The notes below the pieces were generated by a model. That model saw only the letters and a program-made list of their open reading frames with translations. It searched no databases and had not been told where the DNA came from. From NCBI RefSeq assembly GCF_008180195.1, contig NZ_VTAV01000005.1, positions 228,287 to 292,286 of the forward strand: a DNA stretch of 64,000 nt. Direction: 5' to 3'. The position numbers and the translations under genes were made by a program. Source of the DNA: Sphingobacterium phlebotomi. Its GTDB lineage: Bacteria; Bacteroidota; Bacteroidia; Sphingobacteriales; Sphingobacteriaceae. Shown here in pieces: positions 43,095 to 52,520 of the stretch; position 1 is the stretch's first letter, and every line of letters starts with the position of its first letter.

Positions 43095-43814
43095 ATGTCA
43101 AATTGCTTTCGTGCATTCTTTCTGGGATTGCTTCTATCAGCAGGGCTATCTGCAAAAGGCCAGAGTAATGTATTTCCGACATCTGGAAACGTGGGGATTG
43201 GAACATCAAATCCGATGGAACGACTACATGTCAGAGGTGATGTTCGTTTTCAAAGACTAACTGGCGGGCAAAACTACCTCGCAATTTCAGCAGATGGTAC
43301 AGGTAGTTATATTACTGCAAATGATCCTGGGACGAACATGAAACATCTTTTTATTCGTGTATCTCCAACAGGTGAAGATGCTACAGATAGAAATTTATAC
43401 TTTCAAGCTGGTAAAGTTGGTGGTGCATTCCAAACAAGGGTAACCATAACCGGCGGAGGGAATGTAGGTATTGGCACCAACAGTCCTAAGGCAAAACTTG
43501 CCGTAGAGGGTAATATCCTCGCCAAAGAGATTAAAGTAACCAATAATATCGCTGTTCCAGATTATGTTTTTGAACCTGATTATAAACTGACTAACCTATC
43601 AGATATTGAAACTTATGTAAAAGAACATAAGCACCTTCCAGAAATTCCATCGGCAAAGGATATTGATCAGAACGGACTCGATTTGGGCGAAATGAATCTC
43701 TTGCTTCTAAAGAAAGTGGAGGAATTGACTTTACATTTGATCGAGAAGGAGAAAAAGATGGATGCACTGGAAAAGCGACTCTATGAAGTAGAAGCTGAAC
43801 TCGCTAGCAGATAA
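43095..43814 (+). CDS. Secreted tail-fibre-like protein, paralogue 1
   Basis: This 239-residue protein has a signal peptide (cleavage near KGQ, residue 23), two GNVGIGT...P motifs (about 31-40 and 122-131) typical of fibre stalks, and a conserved C-terminal block (PDYVFEPDYKLTNLSDIETY to GEMNLLLLKKVEELTLHLIE) ending in a coiled coil. The C-terminal part resembles the intramolecular chaperone/trimerisation end of tail fibres. It is one of four paralogues flanking the T2SS operon and could be a substrate or surface fibre of that system. Confidence 0.85.
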   Translation: MSNCFRAFFLGLLLSAGLSAKGQSNVFPTSGNVGIGTSNPMERLHVRGDVRFQRLTGGQNYLAISADGTGSYITANDPGTNMKHLFIRVSPTGEDATDRNLYFQAGKVGGAFQTRVTITGGGNVGIGTNSPKAKLAVEGNILAKEIKVTNNIAVPDYVFEPDYKLTNLSDIETYVKEHKHLPEIPSAKDIDQNGLDLGEMNLLLLKKVEELTLHLIEKEKKMDALEKRLYEVEAELASR

Positions 43815-43856
43815 AAGGAGATTTAAATCGAACGCCATAATATAATTAGCCTTAAA

Positions 43857-44738
43857 ATGAATAAAAAAAATATTCTCTTATTTTCATTCCTATTTATGCT
43901 GTTGATGTCCGTGCCCTTATGGAGTTTCGGACAGTACAGTATGGAAAAATCCTTTATGGTTAAGTTTCCTAATCAAGAAGCTAACCGCGTTTGTTATATC
44001 AATATCTCGCCTGGTAATCGTCTCTGGGGCAGTATAGATATTCAGTTGACTGGGGGATACAACAACCAGCTGAACCGTGGCTCGTTAACCAAGCGTATTG
44101 ATATCGTCTACAACGGCCAGCCAAGTGGTTATCTTAACCAATCTTTTGAGATAGTACAGGCTTCTGATCCACTTGCGACGCAGTGGCGTATAGGAGATTT
44201 CGATCCAGTACAATCGCGTATCCCTATCTACCATTTGGCGTCTACTGGAAATGAGCTGATAGTAAGAGTCAAAATACTGTCTTCCACAGCTGCTGCGTTG
44301 CAGAATATTATGAACGGCATGGCGGTGTCGGAAATCGAGGAGGGAGAATTTGATAAAACCCGATCCTATCGTTACTTGAATGAATCAAGAATTGGTATAG
44401 GTACACAAACACCCGAATATCGAGTTGATATCGTTGGGAGTTTGCGGGCGCACGAGATTCGCGTTAATACACAGAAAACGGCGGATCATGTTTTTGAAAA
44501 AGGATATCCTTTGATGTCGCTCGATTCCGTGGCGGAATTTATTTCGAAACACGGTCATTTGCCGGAGATTCTCTCAGCTAGTGAGATGAAAGAAACTCCT
44601 TTGAATGTCGGCGACTTTCAAATTGATTTACTTCAAAAAATTGAGGAACTTACGCTGTATATGATTGAGGCGAATAAAACGATCAGGGAGCAGAATACAC
44701 GGATTAAAGCACTGGAAAGCAAAAATGCTATAGAGTAA
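43857..44738 (+). CDS. Secreted tail-fibre-like protein, paralogue 2
   Basis: This 293-residue protein has a signal peptide, a beta-rich domain (about 30-170), RIGIGTQTPEYRVD (about 178-191) and the shared C-terminal block (KTADHVFEKGYPLMSLDSVA, HGHLPEILSA, IDLLQKIEELTLYMIE) with a coiled-coil end. It is the most diverged of the four paralogues. It is 42 bases downstream of paralogue 1 and probably co-transcribed with it. Confidence 0.82.
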   Translation: MNKKNILLFSFLFMLLMSVPLWSFGQYSMEKSFMVKFPNQEANRVCYINISPGNRLWGSIDIQLTGGYNNQLNRGSLTKRIDIVYNGQPSGYLNQSFEIVQASDPLATQWRIGDFDPVQSRIPIYHLASTGNELIVRVKILSSTAAALQNIMNGMAVSEIEEGEFDKTRSYRYLNESRIGIGTQTPEYRVDIVGSLRAHEIRVNTQKTADHVFEKGYPLMSLDSVAEFISKHGHLPEILSASEMKETPLNVGDFQIDLLQKIEELTLYMIEANKTIREQNTRIKALESKNAIE

Positions 44739-44870
44739 CTACAAATTGAAATAAGTGATGATTTTGATTATATAGTGTTCTAATCTAGGGTTTTATCTAA
44801 TAATTGTTTAATTAACTTTCTATATTTTATATATTTTTTGTACGTTTAGGCATTAATTATCCTTAAAGTT

Positions 44871-45290
44871 ATGAAGTGTAAAATCCATAAATTACGCCTA
44901 AAAGCGTATACCCTAACAGAAATACTCGTCGTACTGGTCATCATCGGTATCCTCGTGTTGTTAGCGCTACCAAACCTAATGCCTTTAATCACGAAAGCGA
45001 AGAGTACCGAGGCGAAGATGCAGTTACAACATGTACAGACACTTCAGAAAAACTATTTTTATGAAAGGTCCAAGTACGCCGTGGATCTGGAAGAGATCGG
45101 CTTCATACAGGAAAAGCTGACGACCGAGGGAAATGACGGAAAAGCCAATTACCGTATTGAAATTGTACAAGCAGATAACAAAGGTTTTCTTGCCCGTGCT
45201 ACGGCCGTAGTTGATTTCGACGGAGATGGAGCATTTAATGTCTGGGAAATCGATCAGGATAAAAACCTCCGCGAAGTGACAGCAGACTAA
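44871..45290 (+). CDS. gspG: Major pseudopilin GspG
   Basis: This 139-residue protein has a prepilin N-terminus, LKAYTLTEILVVLVIIGILV and onwards, with Glu at +5 and a 20-residue hydrophobic helix. As in the other pseudopilins here, the -1 residue is Ala. The C-terminus has VVDFDGDGAFNVWEIDQD, which fits the calcium-binding loop of GspG. It opens the plus-strand T2SS operon (2 bases to the peptidase gene). An AT-rich stretch with TTG at 44804-44806 and TA-T-rich -7-like sequence near 44830 may be its promoter. Confidence 0.88.
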   Translation: MKCKIHKLRLKAYTLTEILVVLVIIGILVLLALPNLMPLITKAKSTEAKMQLQHVQTLQKNYFYERSKYAVDLEEIGFIQEKLTTEGNDGKANYRIEIVQADNKGFLARATAVVDFDGDGAFNVWEIDQDKNLREVTAD

Positions 45291-45292
45291 TT

Positions 45293-45787
45293 ATGATCTG
45301 GTTTGTCATAGCGATGATAGGCGCTTGTGGTATAGCCCTGGAAGACTTTAAGTGGCGGATGGTACACATATGGTGGTACTTGGTGCTATCTGTAGGGCTT
45401 GGCGGGCTGTCGATAGCCTTAAAAGGAACGATGGATACGCTTTCTATGGTGATATGGAATGTTGGATTCATCTTGTTGCTCCTTTTGATATTGACGGTAT
45501 ACCTATCGCTGAAAGAAAGGAAACTGGTTTTCCTGTTCGACCGCTATCTGGGTTGGGGCGATGTGTTTTTTTTCGTGTGCGTAGCGTTGTACTTGGATTT
45601 AGCAACCTATATCACCTTCTTGATCATCAGCCTTATTGCTGCCTTGATCATTGCACCAGTTATCTTTAAGTGGCAGGGGAAGGACAAACATATACCGCTG
45701 GCGGGTATTCAGGCTATCTGTCTAATGCTGTATTTGCCTATGGTACATTTTGACCTATTTCCTTTAAAGCTAACGATAAACGGATAG
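45293..45787 (+). CDS. Short type IV prepilin peptidase (A24 family)
   Basis: This 164-residue membrane protein has the two catalytic aspartates of A24 peptidases: Asp18 in ALEDFKWRMV and Asp84 in YLGWGDVFF. It has about five membrane segments. The N-terminal methyltransferase domain with its CxxC pairs, present in GspO/PilD, is missing, so pseudopilins may be cleaved but not N-methylated, as in archaeal and Tad-type enzymes. It lies between gspG and gspE. Confidence 0.85.
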   Translation: MIWFVIAMIGACGIALEDFKWRMVHIWWYLVLSVGLGGLSIALKGTMDTLSMVIWNVGFILLLLLILTVYLSLKERKLVFLFDRYLGWGDVFFFVCVALYLDLATYITFLIISLIAALIIAPVIFKWQGKDKHIPLAGIQAICLMLYLPMVHFDLFPLKLTING

Positions 45788-45809
45788 ATATTATTATTAA
45801 CCTATACGC

Positions 45810-47240
45810 ATGTTGTCTATACAGATACCATATACTATTGACGAAACGATTGTCAAGCAATTGCCAAGACCATTGGCCCGGCATTATCGTATCATCGCCG
45901 CTCTGAAAGAAGGGGGGAGCATACTTCTCTTGACTGATCAGGATGTTCCACCATTGGAGGACGAATTACGGATGGTTCTGGAATTTGAATTTAGGTTGGT
46001 GCAATTGACGGAACCCGAAATTGAACATCTCCTGCAGCGCTATTATTACGAAAGTGAAAATTCGGATGCAGAAAGAAAAGTGAAATCCCTGGCCTTTGAC
46101 AACAACTTTTTGGATGGTCTGATCTGGGAAGCCAGGCAATTGAAAAGCAGCGATATCCACATTGAAAGTTTTGAGGACCGTGGGCGAGTGCGTATCCGTA
46201 TCGACGGGATGATGGTGGAACGCTATTCCCTTTCTAAGGCTGATTACCCGGCGCTGGTCAATAAAATTAAAATTATGTCCAATATGGACATCGCCGAAAA
46301 GAGATTACCCCAGGATGGAAGAATTCATTATGAGAAGCAGGGCGAACGATTCGATATCCGCGTGTCGGTATTGCCCACATTGCATGGCGAGAAAGTTGTC
46401 CTTCGTTTATTGAACAGTAATGCGGCGGATATCGATATTGAATCGCTTGGCATGTCGGAAACCGATATGGCCAACTACCTACATGGTGTGAAAAAACCGA
46501 ATGGTATATTGCTGATCAGTGGCCCCACCGGTTCAGGAAAGACGACCACACTGTATGCGACGCTGAAATACCTCAACAAGGATACAACGAATATCCTGAC
46601 CATTGAAGACCCGATCGAATATACATTAGAAGGTATCAACCAGGTACAGCTGCGCGAGAATATTGGGTTGACTTTTGGAGCTGCATTGCGTACTTTCCTG
46701 CGCCAGGATCCGGATATTATCATGGTGGGAGAGATACGGGACCCCGATACGGCGAATATGGCCATCCGCGCAGCGCTGACAGGGCACTTGGTTCTGTCTA
46801 CTATACATACGAACTCGGCTTGGGGCACCATTTCGCGTCTGATCGATATGGGAATCCCCGGTTTTTTGATCGCCAATACCTTGAACACCACGGTGGCCCA
46901 GCGCTTGGTACGGCTTTTATGTCCTGCCTGCAAGCGCACGGAGCCTATGGACAATGCCGACTATCCTAAGCAATTTAAGCCTTATTACGTGGTAACGGAA
47001 CGCGCGGTGGCAACAGGTTGCAGCCAGTGCCATTATACTGGGTTCAAAGGTCGGAAAGCCGTGTATGAAATTATACCGCTGGACCGCGAACTGGCCGAAG
47101 AAATAAAAAAAGAAAATATGCAGGTTGACCACCTCATAAAAGAAAGAAATATAAAGACATTGGGCGAAAATGCCTTTGAACTTTTTGCTCAAAAACTAAC
47201 AACCATAGAAGAAATATACCCTTTGCTTTTCAATTATTGA
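45810..47240 (+). CDS. gspE: T2SS ATPase GspE
   Basis: This 476-residue protein is a complete secretion ATPase. An N-terminal domain leads to Walker A GPTGSGKTT (238-246), Asp box TIEDPIEY (264-271), Walker B DPDIIMVGEIRD (300-311) and His box TGHLVLSTIHTN (324-335). The zinc-binding cysteines CPAC (371-374) and CSQC (404-407) mark it as GspE/PilB type and not a retraction ATPase. It starts 22 bases after the peptidase gene and drives pseudopilus assembly with GspF and GspL. Confidence 0.96.
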   Translation: MLSIQIPYTIDETIVKQLPRPLARHYRIIAALKEGGSILLLTDQDVPPLEDELRMVLEFEFRLVQLTEPEIEHLLQRYYYESENSDAERKVKSLAFDNNFLDGLIWEARQLKSSDIHIESFEDRGRVRIRIDGMMVERYSLSKADYPALVNKIKIMSNMDIAEKRLPQDGRIHYEKQGERFDIRVSVLPTLHGEKVVLRLLNSNAADIDIESLGMSETDMANYLHGVKKPNGILLISGPTGSGKTTTLYATLKYLNKDTTNILTIEDPIEYTLEGINQVQLRENIGLTFGAALRTFLRQDPDIIMVGEIRDPDTANMAIRAALTGHLVLSTIHTNSAWGTISRLIDMGIPGFLIANTLNTTVAQRLVRLLCPACKRTEPMDNADYPKQFKPYYVVTERAVATGCSQCHYTGFKGRKAVYEIIPLDRELAEEIKKENMQVDHLIKERNIKTLGENAFELFAQKLTTIEEIYPLLFNY

Positions 47241-47243
47241 TAG

Positions 47244-49208
47244 ATGAACTGGAAAAAAATTATTGCCATTTTATATTTTGCCTGTTGTTTTATCCATTTC
47301 GCAATGGCACAACAACATGTAGAGCAACGTTATCAAGAGGTGGAGAACCGTTTGCGGTCCCTCACATATATGGTGCCGGGATTGAACGAGAAAGTAAAGC
47401 TTTCGGTATCGGGTGTTTCCCTGCAGGAATTTGTACGGGCGTTGGCGGAATCAAACGGTTTGAATATCAATGTCGCACCCGACATCAATGCACAGATCGT
47501 AAACAATTTCCGCGATGAGACGGCCCTCAATGTGTTGCTCTTTCTGAGCAGAACGTATGCCTTGGATATACAGGTGATTGGATCGATCATGTCCATCAGC
47601 AAGATGCAGGGAATCGAACCGATTCCGCAACAAAAACAGATAAATGTAACATACAGTGCATCGGATGCTAGTTTAGGTTATGAATTGAACAACGATAGAT
47701 TGGTGGAGGTGGCGCAAGTTATATCGAGTGTGTCGGGAAGGAATATTGTGGTTCCGGTCGCTTTGCAGGAAAAGACCGTTAGTGGTTTCATGGCGGCTGC
47801 ACCTTTTGAAGTGGCGCTGGAAAAATTGGCTTTTGCCAATAACCTGAAATATAATAGGACACAGGATGGTGTATATGTATTTGAAGCATTGATTCCGGGG
47901 GAGGAACTGTTTATCAACCAGCAAAAAGAGACGGCTGTTCGCTATCGCAGTAACATAGCGCAGCAATCGCCAGGAATGGAGGGGATGCAGCAACATATGG
48001 GAGCTCCCGGTGGTTTTACGGTATATGGGCAGATGCAACAGGAAGGGAAACGCTTCACCATCCAGGCAGAAAATACGCCTATTGCGGATCTGATCAAACG
48101 GGCGGCACAGGACGCGGAAGTCAACTATTTTGTCTATTCGCCTATTCAGGGACAGGTGAGTGCGAATGTAAGGGATATTTCTTTTGAAGATTTCTTGACC
48201 ACTATTTTCCAGACAACGGCCTATACGTTTCGAAAAGAAAAAGATACCTATCTGATCGGTGATCGAAAGATGGAGGGGTTGCGGGATAGCCGGATCGTGC
48301 AATTACAGCATCGGTCGATTGATACGGTGCTCGCCATGATTCCGGCAGACTGGCGACGAGATGTAGAAATCAAGGAGTTTAAGGAGCAGAATATGCTGTT
48401 GTTATCGGGCTCTTCTCCCCAGATTAAGGAGATTGAACGCTATATACAGAAACTGGATAAATTGGTTCCGATGGTGCTGATTGAGGTTACGATATTGGAT
48501 ATACAAAAGGGAAATACCGTTAAGACTGGGATTAGTGCCGGTATAGCGGATAGTGTTGTTGCGACTGGAGGTAGTCTGCTTGGACAGGGAATAGATTTTA
48601 CCTTTGGTGCTGGCGGTGTCAACCGGTTTCTATCGCAGATTGGAAGGAACAACTCTTTCAATCTGGGAAGGGTGTCGCCTAATTTTTATCTGACGCTTAA
48701 GGCATTGGAGGAAAACCAGAACGTGGAGGTAAGGGCGGTGCCCAAGCTGTCGACGTTGAACGGACATAAAGCAAATCTGAGTATAGGTAGTACCCGATAT
48801 TATACAACAGAGACGCAAAATGTTATCCCGTCCTTCCAATCGCAGACCATCGTTACCCAGCAGTTTACGCCTGTGGAAGCGAATATGGATATTGATATAA
48901 GACCTGTAGTTTCCGGGGATGACCAGATTACCTTAAATATTAAAGTGGATATTACGGACTTTATTGGGAATCCACCGGGTGATTCCCCTCCACCAACTTC
49001 CACAAGTAAATTTGAATCCATCGTACGGGCGCGAAATGAGGATATGATTGTTCTGGGCGGTATTGAACGTATGGAAAATAGTAGTAATGGCAGCGGGGTA
49101 CCTGTGCTCTCTCGTATTCCGGTACTGAAATGGCTCTTCAGCAGCAGGGAAAAGACGGTGCGCAAAGTGGTATCGGTCGTATTCATAAAGCCAACGATTA
49201 TTTATTAG
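47244..49208 (+). CDS. gspD: T2SS outer-membrane secretin GspD
   Basis: This 654-residue protein has a signal peptide (ends AMAQQ, about 23) and an N0-like domain (VKLSVSGVSLQEFVRALAES). Further small ring-building domains follow (one around 270-330 begins FTIQAENTPIADLIKRAAQD). The C-terminal secretin domain shows VLIEVTILDI, AVPKLSTLNGHKANLSIG and the signature VPVLSRIPVLKWLF near the end. It forms the outer-membrane channel. It is 3 bases after gspE. The GspC-like partner and possible pilotin are encoded at 10.4-11.2 kb. Confidence 0.95.
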   Translation: MNWKKIIAILYFACCFIHFAMAQQHVEQRYQEVENRLRSLTYMVPGLNEKVKLSVSGVSLQEFVRALAESNGLNINVAPDINAQIVNNFRDETALNVLLFLSRTYALDIQVIGSIMSISKMQGIEPIPQQKQINVTYSASDASLGYELNNDRLVEVAQVISSVSGRNIVVPVALQEKTVSGFMAAAPFEVALEKLAFANNLKYNRTQDGVYVFEALIPGEELFINQQKETAVRYRSNIAQQSPGMEGMQQHMGAPGGFTVYGQMQQEGKRFTIQAENTPIADLIKRAAQDAEVNYFVYSPIQGQVSANVRDISFEDFLTTIFQTTAYTFRKEKDTYLIGDRKMEGLRDSRIVQLQHRSIDTVLAMIPADWRRDVEIKEFKEQNMLLLSGSSPQIKEIERYIQKLDKLVPMVLIEVTILDIQKGNTVKTGISAGIADSVVATGGSLLGQGIDFTFGAGGVNRFLSQIGRNNSFNLGRVSPNFYLTLKALEENQNVEVRAVPKLSTLNGHKANLSIGSTRYYTTETQNVIPSFQSQTIVTQQFTPVEANMDIDIRPVVSGDDQITLNIKVDITDFIGNPPGDSPPPTSTSKFESIVRARNEDMIVLGGIERMENSSNGSGVPVLSRIPVLKWLFSSREKTVRKVVSVVFIKPTIIY

Positions 49209-49214
49209 ATAGTT

Positions 49215-50462
49215 ATGTTAAAACGTCTGGAAGAGTTGTATTCGATAAAGGAGGTCATCGGGATCAGCTGTACGCTGGATTCCGAAGGACCGCTGTTTAA
49301 TATTTGCCATCTCAAGCGGCAGGGCGACAGTATCGATATCGTCGAGCAGAAATCTTGTGCAGACAAAGCGGAACTATTCCGTTATCTGGAGGGGAAAAGA
49401 TCTTTGCCTCTTTCCCTCCATCTACAGGGGCGAGGCGTACTGGTTAAGCAATTGAAAGGAGTAGAGACCGTAACGTTGGAGCATATACTTTCTGTGTTTC
49501 CTAACTACAGTGAAGAAACATACGTAAATAGTTATATCGCAGGTGTTGAAGTAGGTTGGTTGGCTCTTATGAAAAAGGAATTGCTCGAAGAGATGCTACA
49601 ATCGTTTTGGAGCAAGGAATTGGATGTTGTTCGTGTTTTTATCGGTCCCGCTGTAGCAGCCAACATCTTGGATCAACTGAATGGTTATAGTGGAAACTAT
49701 CTTTTTGACGGTCATGTTATCCAACGAGATAACGAAACTGGGCAATGGCAATCGTATCGATACGAAATGGGTTTGAAAGCTACTTACGCTATCAAAGTTC
49801 AAGGTACGGATATAACGGAACGTTCTGTTATGGCATACGCGGCAGCATTCGCTGTACTCATGCACCGTCTCGTGCCAAACCTGCAGATTGATATGACAAC
49901 GGTTACTGATCGTTTTGACGAACTTTTGCAGAAACAGCGCTTCAAAACCAATGGGATAGCTATATTGATTGTTCTTTTTGTTCTGCTGATGGTCAATACG
50001 ATGTTGTATATGTACTATCAGGACAAGTATGAAGCGATGAATTACCAAACGAAGGAAAATTTTTCAAACGCAAACGAATTAGAAAAACTGTCCGCTGCTG
50101 TTGCAAATAATGATGTATTGCTTCTTCAACTCGGCTGGAACGGTGGATTACAAAAGTCATGGATCATAAATCAGTTGGCCAAGTCGATAGAGGGGCGGAA
50201 AGGTATTGATTGGCAAAAGGTAGAAATTAATCCCTACACCACCCGCCGTTTAGGAGGAACAGTGCGTGAAGCCGATAACCGCTATAAGATTTCGATAGCG
50301 GGAATATGCTTAACATTGGGTGAACTGGAACGTTGGGTACGCACATTGGGGCACCGACCGTGGGTAGAGCAGGTAGAGATAAGCCGGTTCGTGGATCAAA
50401 ACAAACCCAATGCCACGGGTAAGGATTTCGTAGTTACCATACATTATACCTATGCTTTTTAA
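49215..50462 (+). CDS. GspL/PilM-like platform protein
   Basis: This 415-residue protein has a cytoplasmic actin-like half (about 1-240), one membrane segment (247-267) and a periplasmic domain (from 270) with a ferredoxin-like ending (GICLTLGELERWVRTLGHRP). This is the plan of GspL, which recruits GspE to the membrane; sequence identity is low, so the call relies on topology and gene order. It overlaps the GspM-like gene by 11 bases. Confidence 0.78.
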   Translation: MLKRLEELYSIKEVIGISCTLDSEGPLFNICHLKRQGDSIDIVEQKSCADKAELFRYLEGKRSLPLSLHLQGRGVLVKQLKGVETVTLEHILSVFPNYSEETYVNSYIAGVEVGWLALMKKELLEEMLQSFWSKELDVVRVFIGPAVAANILDQLNGYSGNYLFDGHVIQRDNETGQWQSYRYEMGLKATYAIKVQGTDITERSVMAYAAAFAVLMHRLVPNLQIDMTTVTDRFDELLQKQRFKTNGIAILIVLFVLLMVNTMLYMYYQDKYEAMNYQTKENFSNANELEKLSAAVANNDVLLLQLGWNGGLQKSWIINQLAKSIEGRKGIDWQKVEINPYTTRRLGGTVREADNRYKISIAGICLTLGELERWVRTLGHRPWVEQVEISRFVDQNKPNATGKDFVVTIHYTYAF

Positions 50463-50955
50463 AGATTGGACATATCGGAGAAAGAACCGCGCGTTGCTTG
50501 CATTGGTTTTGTTGCTATTGTTGCTGTCCTGGTATCTTGCTTTCGGAAAAACCTACCGGTTGATTGCAGGATACCGCGAATTGAGCAAGGGTATGGCAGG
50601 TGATCAGCTAGATGCCGTACATGTACCTGTGTTGAAGGGACGAGTGTCTGTACAAGACAGTCTCCTTGATCGTTATAGCGCTGACTCTACACAATGGATA
50701 TCGCGTTTATTAGTCGAAGTAGGCGAGGTGCTGGACAGCTACCCGGTTGGTGTAAGTTTTGAGAACAAAGCTGTTGGATCGACAACCGATATCGTGGAAA
50801 GAGAATTAGTGCTACAAGGTTCTTTTTCCGTCCTACAACAGGCATTGGAAGCACTGGAAGAGCGGTTCTTCATTAAATCTATCCAGGCTTATGTGGAAAA
50901 GGAGCAATTGAGATATAAGGTGAAGCTGGCGACGGTGAAGGCGGTACGAGAATAA
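50452..50955 (+). CDS. GspM/PilO-like platform protein
   Basis: This 167-residue protein has a short cytoplasmic start, one membrane helix (about 14-30), a coiled linker and a ferredoxin-like periplasmic domain (ERELVLQGSFSVLQQALEAL). Size and layout match GspM or PilO, which pair with GspL. It ends the plus-strand T2SS operon. Confidence 0.75.
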   Translation: MLFKDWTYRRKNRALLALVLLLLLLSWYLAFGKTYRLIAGYRELSKGMAGDQLDAVHVPVLKGRVSVQDSLLDRYSADSTQWISRLLVEVGEVLDSYPVGVSFENKAVGSTTDIVERELVLQGSFSVLQQALEALEERFFIKSIQAYVEKEQLRYKVKLATVKAVRE

Positions 50956-50996
50956 CGAATTTAATATGATACAATTAACGCATAAATACTAACAAT

Positions 50997-51848
50997 ATGA
51001 ATCACATGTTTCAAAAATGGGGGCTGACGATAATGCTCATTTCTTTTTTTGTCCTTGCGAATGCACAGACTTCAACGTTTAGTAAAACCATTGGGGTAAG
51101 TGTTAATAATAAAGTAGAATTAACGGATATGAGTAACCAACCGTTGAAAATAGGTGGACTTTACCGGGTGCAATTATCAGTTCTTTCCACAGGAACGAAG
51201 ACGGGCGCGGAATATTTGGTTTGGTATAATAACGCGAATTCTCAATGGACAACAAGAATGGTAACTGTAAGTGGGACGACCTCAAACTATCCCACTTTGG
51301 AAGTGATTGACAATGTCGTTAAGGTTGCTACCCAGCATACCAGCACCTATCAAATAAAGGTGTTCGTGGAGTATTACGATGCTAATAACCCCAATACTAT
51401 TCCTTCTTTTTTTGGAGCCTCTTACCATTGGCAAAGGAATACGAGCAGGCTTTATTATTTGGATGGCAATGTAGGAATCGGTACGGCGACACCTTCAGAT
51501 AGATTGGCAGTTAACGGGAATATCAGAGCGAAGGAAATCAAAGTGGAGATTGCTAATTGGCCGGATTATGTTTTTGGTAGAGATTATGATTTGAAACCGT
51601 TGTGGGAAGTGGAAAGATACATCAACGAAAACGGACATTTGCCTGAAATTCCTAAAGCTTCGGAAGTAGAAGCTGAGGGTATATCGCTTGGTGAGATGAA
51701 CAAACTTTTACTAAAGAAAGTGGAGGAGTTGACGTTGCATTTGATTGAGAAGGAGAAGGAGGTAAAGGAAATGCAGACAGCGATTAAACGAGTGGACGAG
51801 TTAGAAAAAAAAATGAAAGAAATCCAAGAGGCTCTTGGAGGCAATTAG
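50997..51848 (+). CDS. Secreted tail-fibre-like protein, paralogue 3
   Basis: This 283-residue protein has a signal peptide (cleavage near ANAQT, about 24), a beta domain, NVGIGTATPSDRLAVNGNIR (about 159-178), and the shared end (PDYVFGRDYDLKPLWEVERY, GHLPEIPKASEVEAEGISLG, KKVEELTLHLIEKEKE) with a long coiled coil. It is 41 bases downstream of the GspM-like gene, so read-through from the T2SS operon is likely. Confidence 0.85.
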   Translation: MNHMFQKWGLTIMLISFFVLANAQTSTFSKTIGVSVNNKVELTDMSNQPLKIGGLYRVQLSVLSTGTKTGAEYLVWYNNANSQWTTRMVTVSGTTSNYPTLEVIDNVVKVATQHTSTYQIKVFVEYYDANNPNTIPSFFGASYHWQRNTSRLYYLDGNVGIGTATPSDRLAVNGNIRAKEIKVEIANWPDYVFGRDYDLKPLWEVERYINENGHLPEIPKASEVEAEGISLGEMNKLLLKKVEELTLHLIEKEKEVKEMQTAIKRVDELEKKMKEIQEALGGN

Positions 51849-51886
51849 ACAAGAATAAGAATTTATAAATTAAATCTAAATGAAAT

Positions 51887-52513
51887 ATGAAATTACTACA
51901 ATTATTAACCGCGGTGGTAGCTTTTTTTATGTTGACATTCGTACCTTCCATTGTTTATGGTCAGACTACATATACAGGTGTATTCCGTTCACCGACCAAT
52001 ACATCTACCTATCATCAATTTATCCGAGAAGGAAGCGGCGCAGCGGTTTATATTAATCAAGTCGCAACTAACCAACCTATTTTACGACTTTCAAGTGGTA
52101 CTGCAACCGCTAATCAGAATGTGGTAATGACCGTTCAAAATGATGGTAGCGTAGGCATTGGTACTATAAGCCCGCAAGCTAAGTTGGCGGTAAATGGAAA
52201 TATTCTCGCTAAAGAAATTAAAATCAAAACAGATATTTCCGTACCGGACTACGTTTTTGAAGATACCTACGATCTTCCAAGTTTATCGAGTATCGAACGT
52301 TATGTGAAGGTACATAAACATTTACCGGAAGTACCGTCGGCAAAAGATATCGAAAAAGATGGCCTCGACTTGGCAGAGATGAATCTTTTGCTATTAAAAA
52401 AAGTGGAAGAGTTGACATTGCATTTGATTGAAAAGGAAAAGGAAGTAACAGACTTGAAAAATGGCATGCTTAAAGTGGAAGAACGAATATATCGACTAGA
52501 AAACAAAAACTAA
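51887..52513 (+). CDS. Secreted tail-fibre-like protein, paralogue 4
   Basis: This 208-residue protein has a signal peptide (ends VYGQTT), a short beta part, SVGIGTISPQAKLAVNGNIL (about 86-105) and the same C-terminal block as paralogue 1, to which it is very close (VPDYVFEDTYDLPSLSSIER, HKHLPEVPSAKDIEKDGLDL). It is the shortest of the four and follows paralogue 3 by 38 bases. Confidence 0.85.
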   Translation: MKLLQLLTAVVAFFMLTFVPSIVYGQTTYTGVFRSPTNTSTYHQFIREGSGAAVYINQVATNQPILRLSSGTATANQNVVMTVQNDGSVGIGTISPQAKLAVNGNILAKEIKIKTDISVPDYVFEDTYDLPSLSSIERYVKVHKHLPEVPSAKDIEKDGLDLAEMNLLLLKKVEELTLHLIEKEKEVTDLKNGMLKVEERIYRLENKN

Positions 52514-52520
52514 AAACTAT

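Noticed and set aside
44871..50955. Type IV pilus instead of T2SS
   Set aside because: There is no PilT retraction ATPase, one fused GspL-like protein replaces PilM and PilN, and GspG has the DGDG-type loop of T2SS; the alternative cannot be fully excluded.
43095..52513. Prophage, suggested by tail-fibre-like genes
   Set aside because: No capsid, terminase, portal, integrase or tail-tube genes occur; the fibre proteins have signal peptides, which phage fibres lack.
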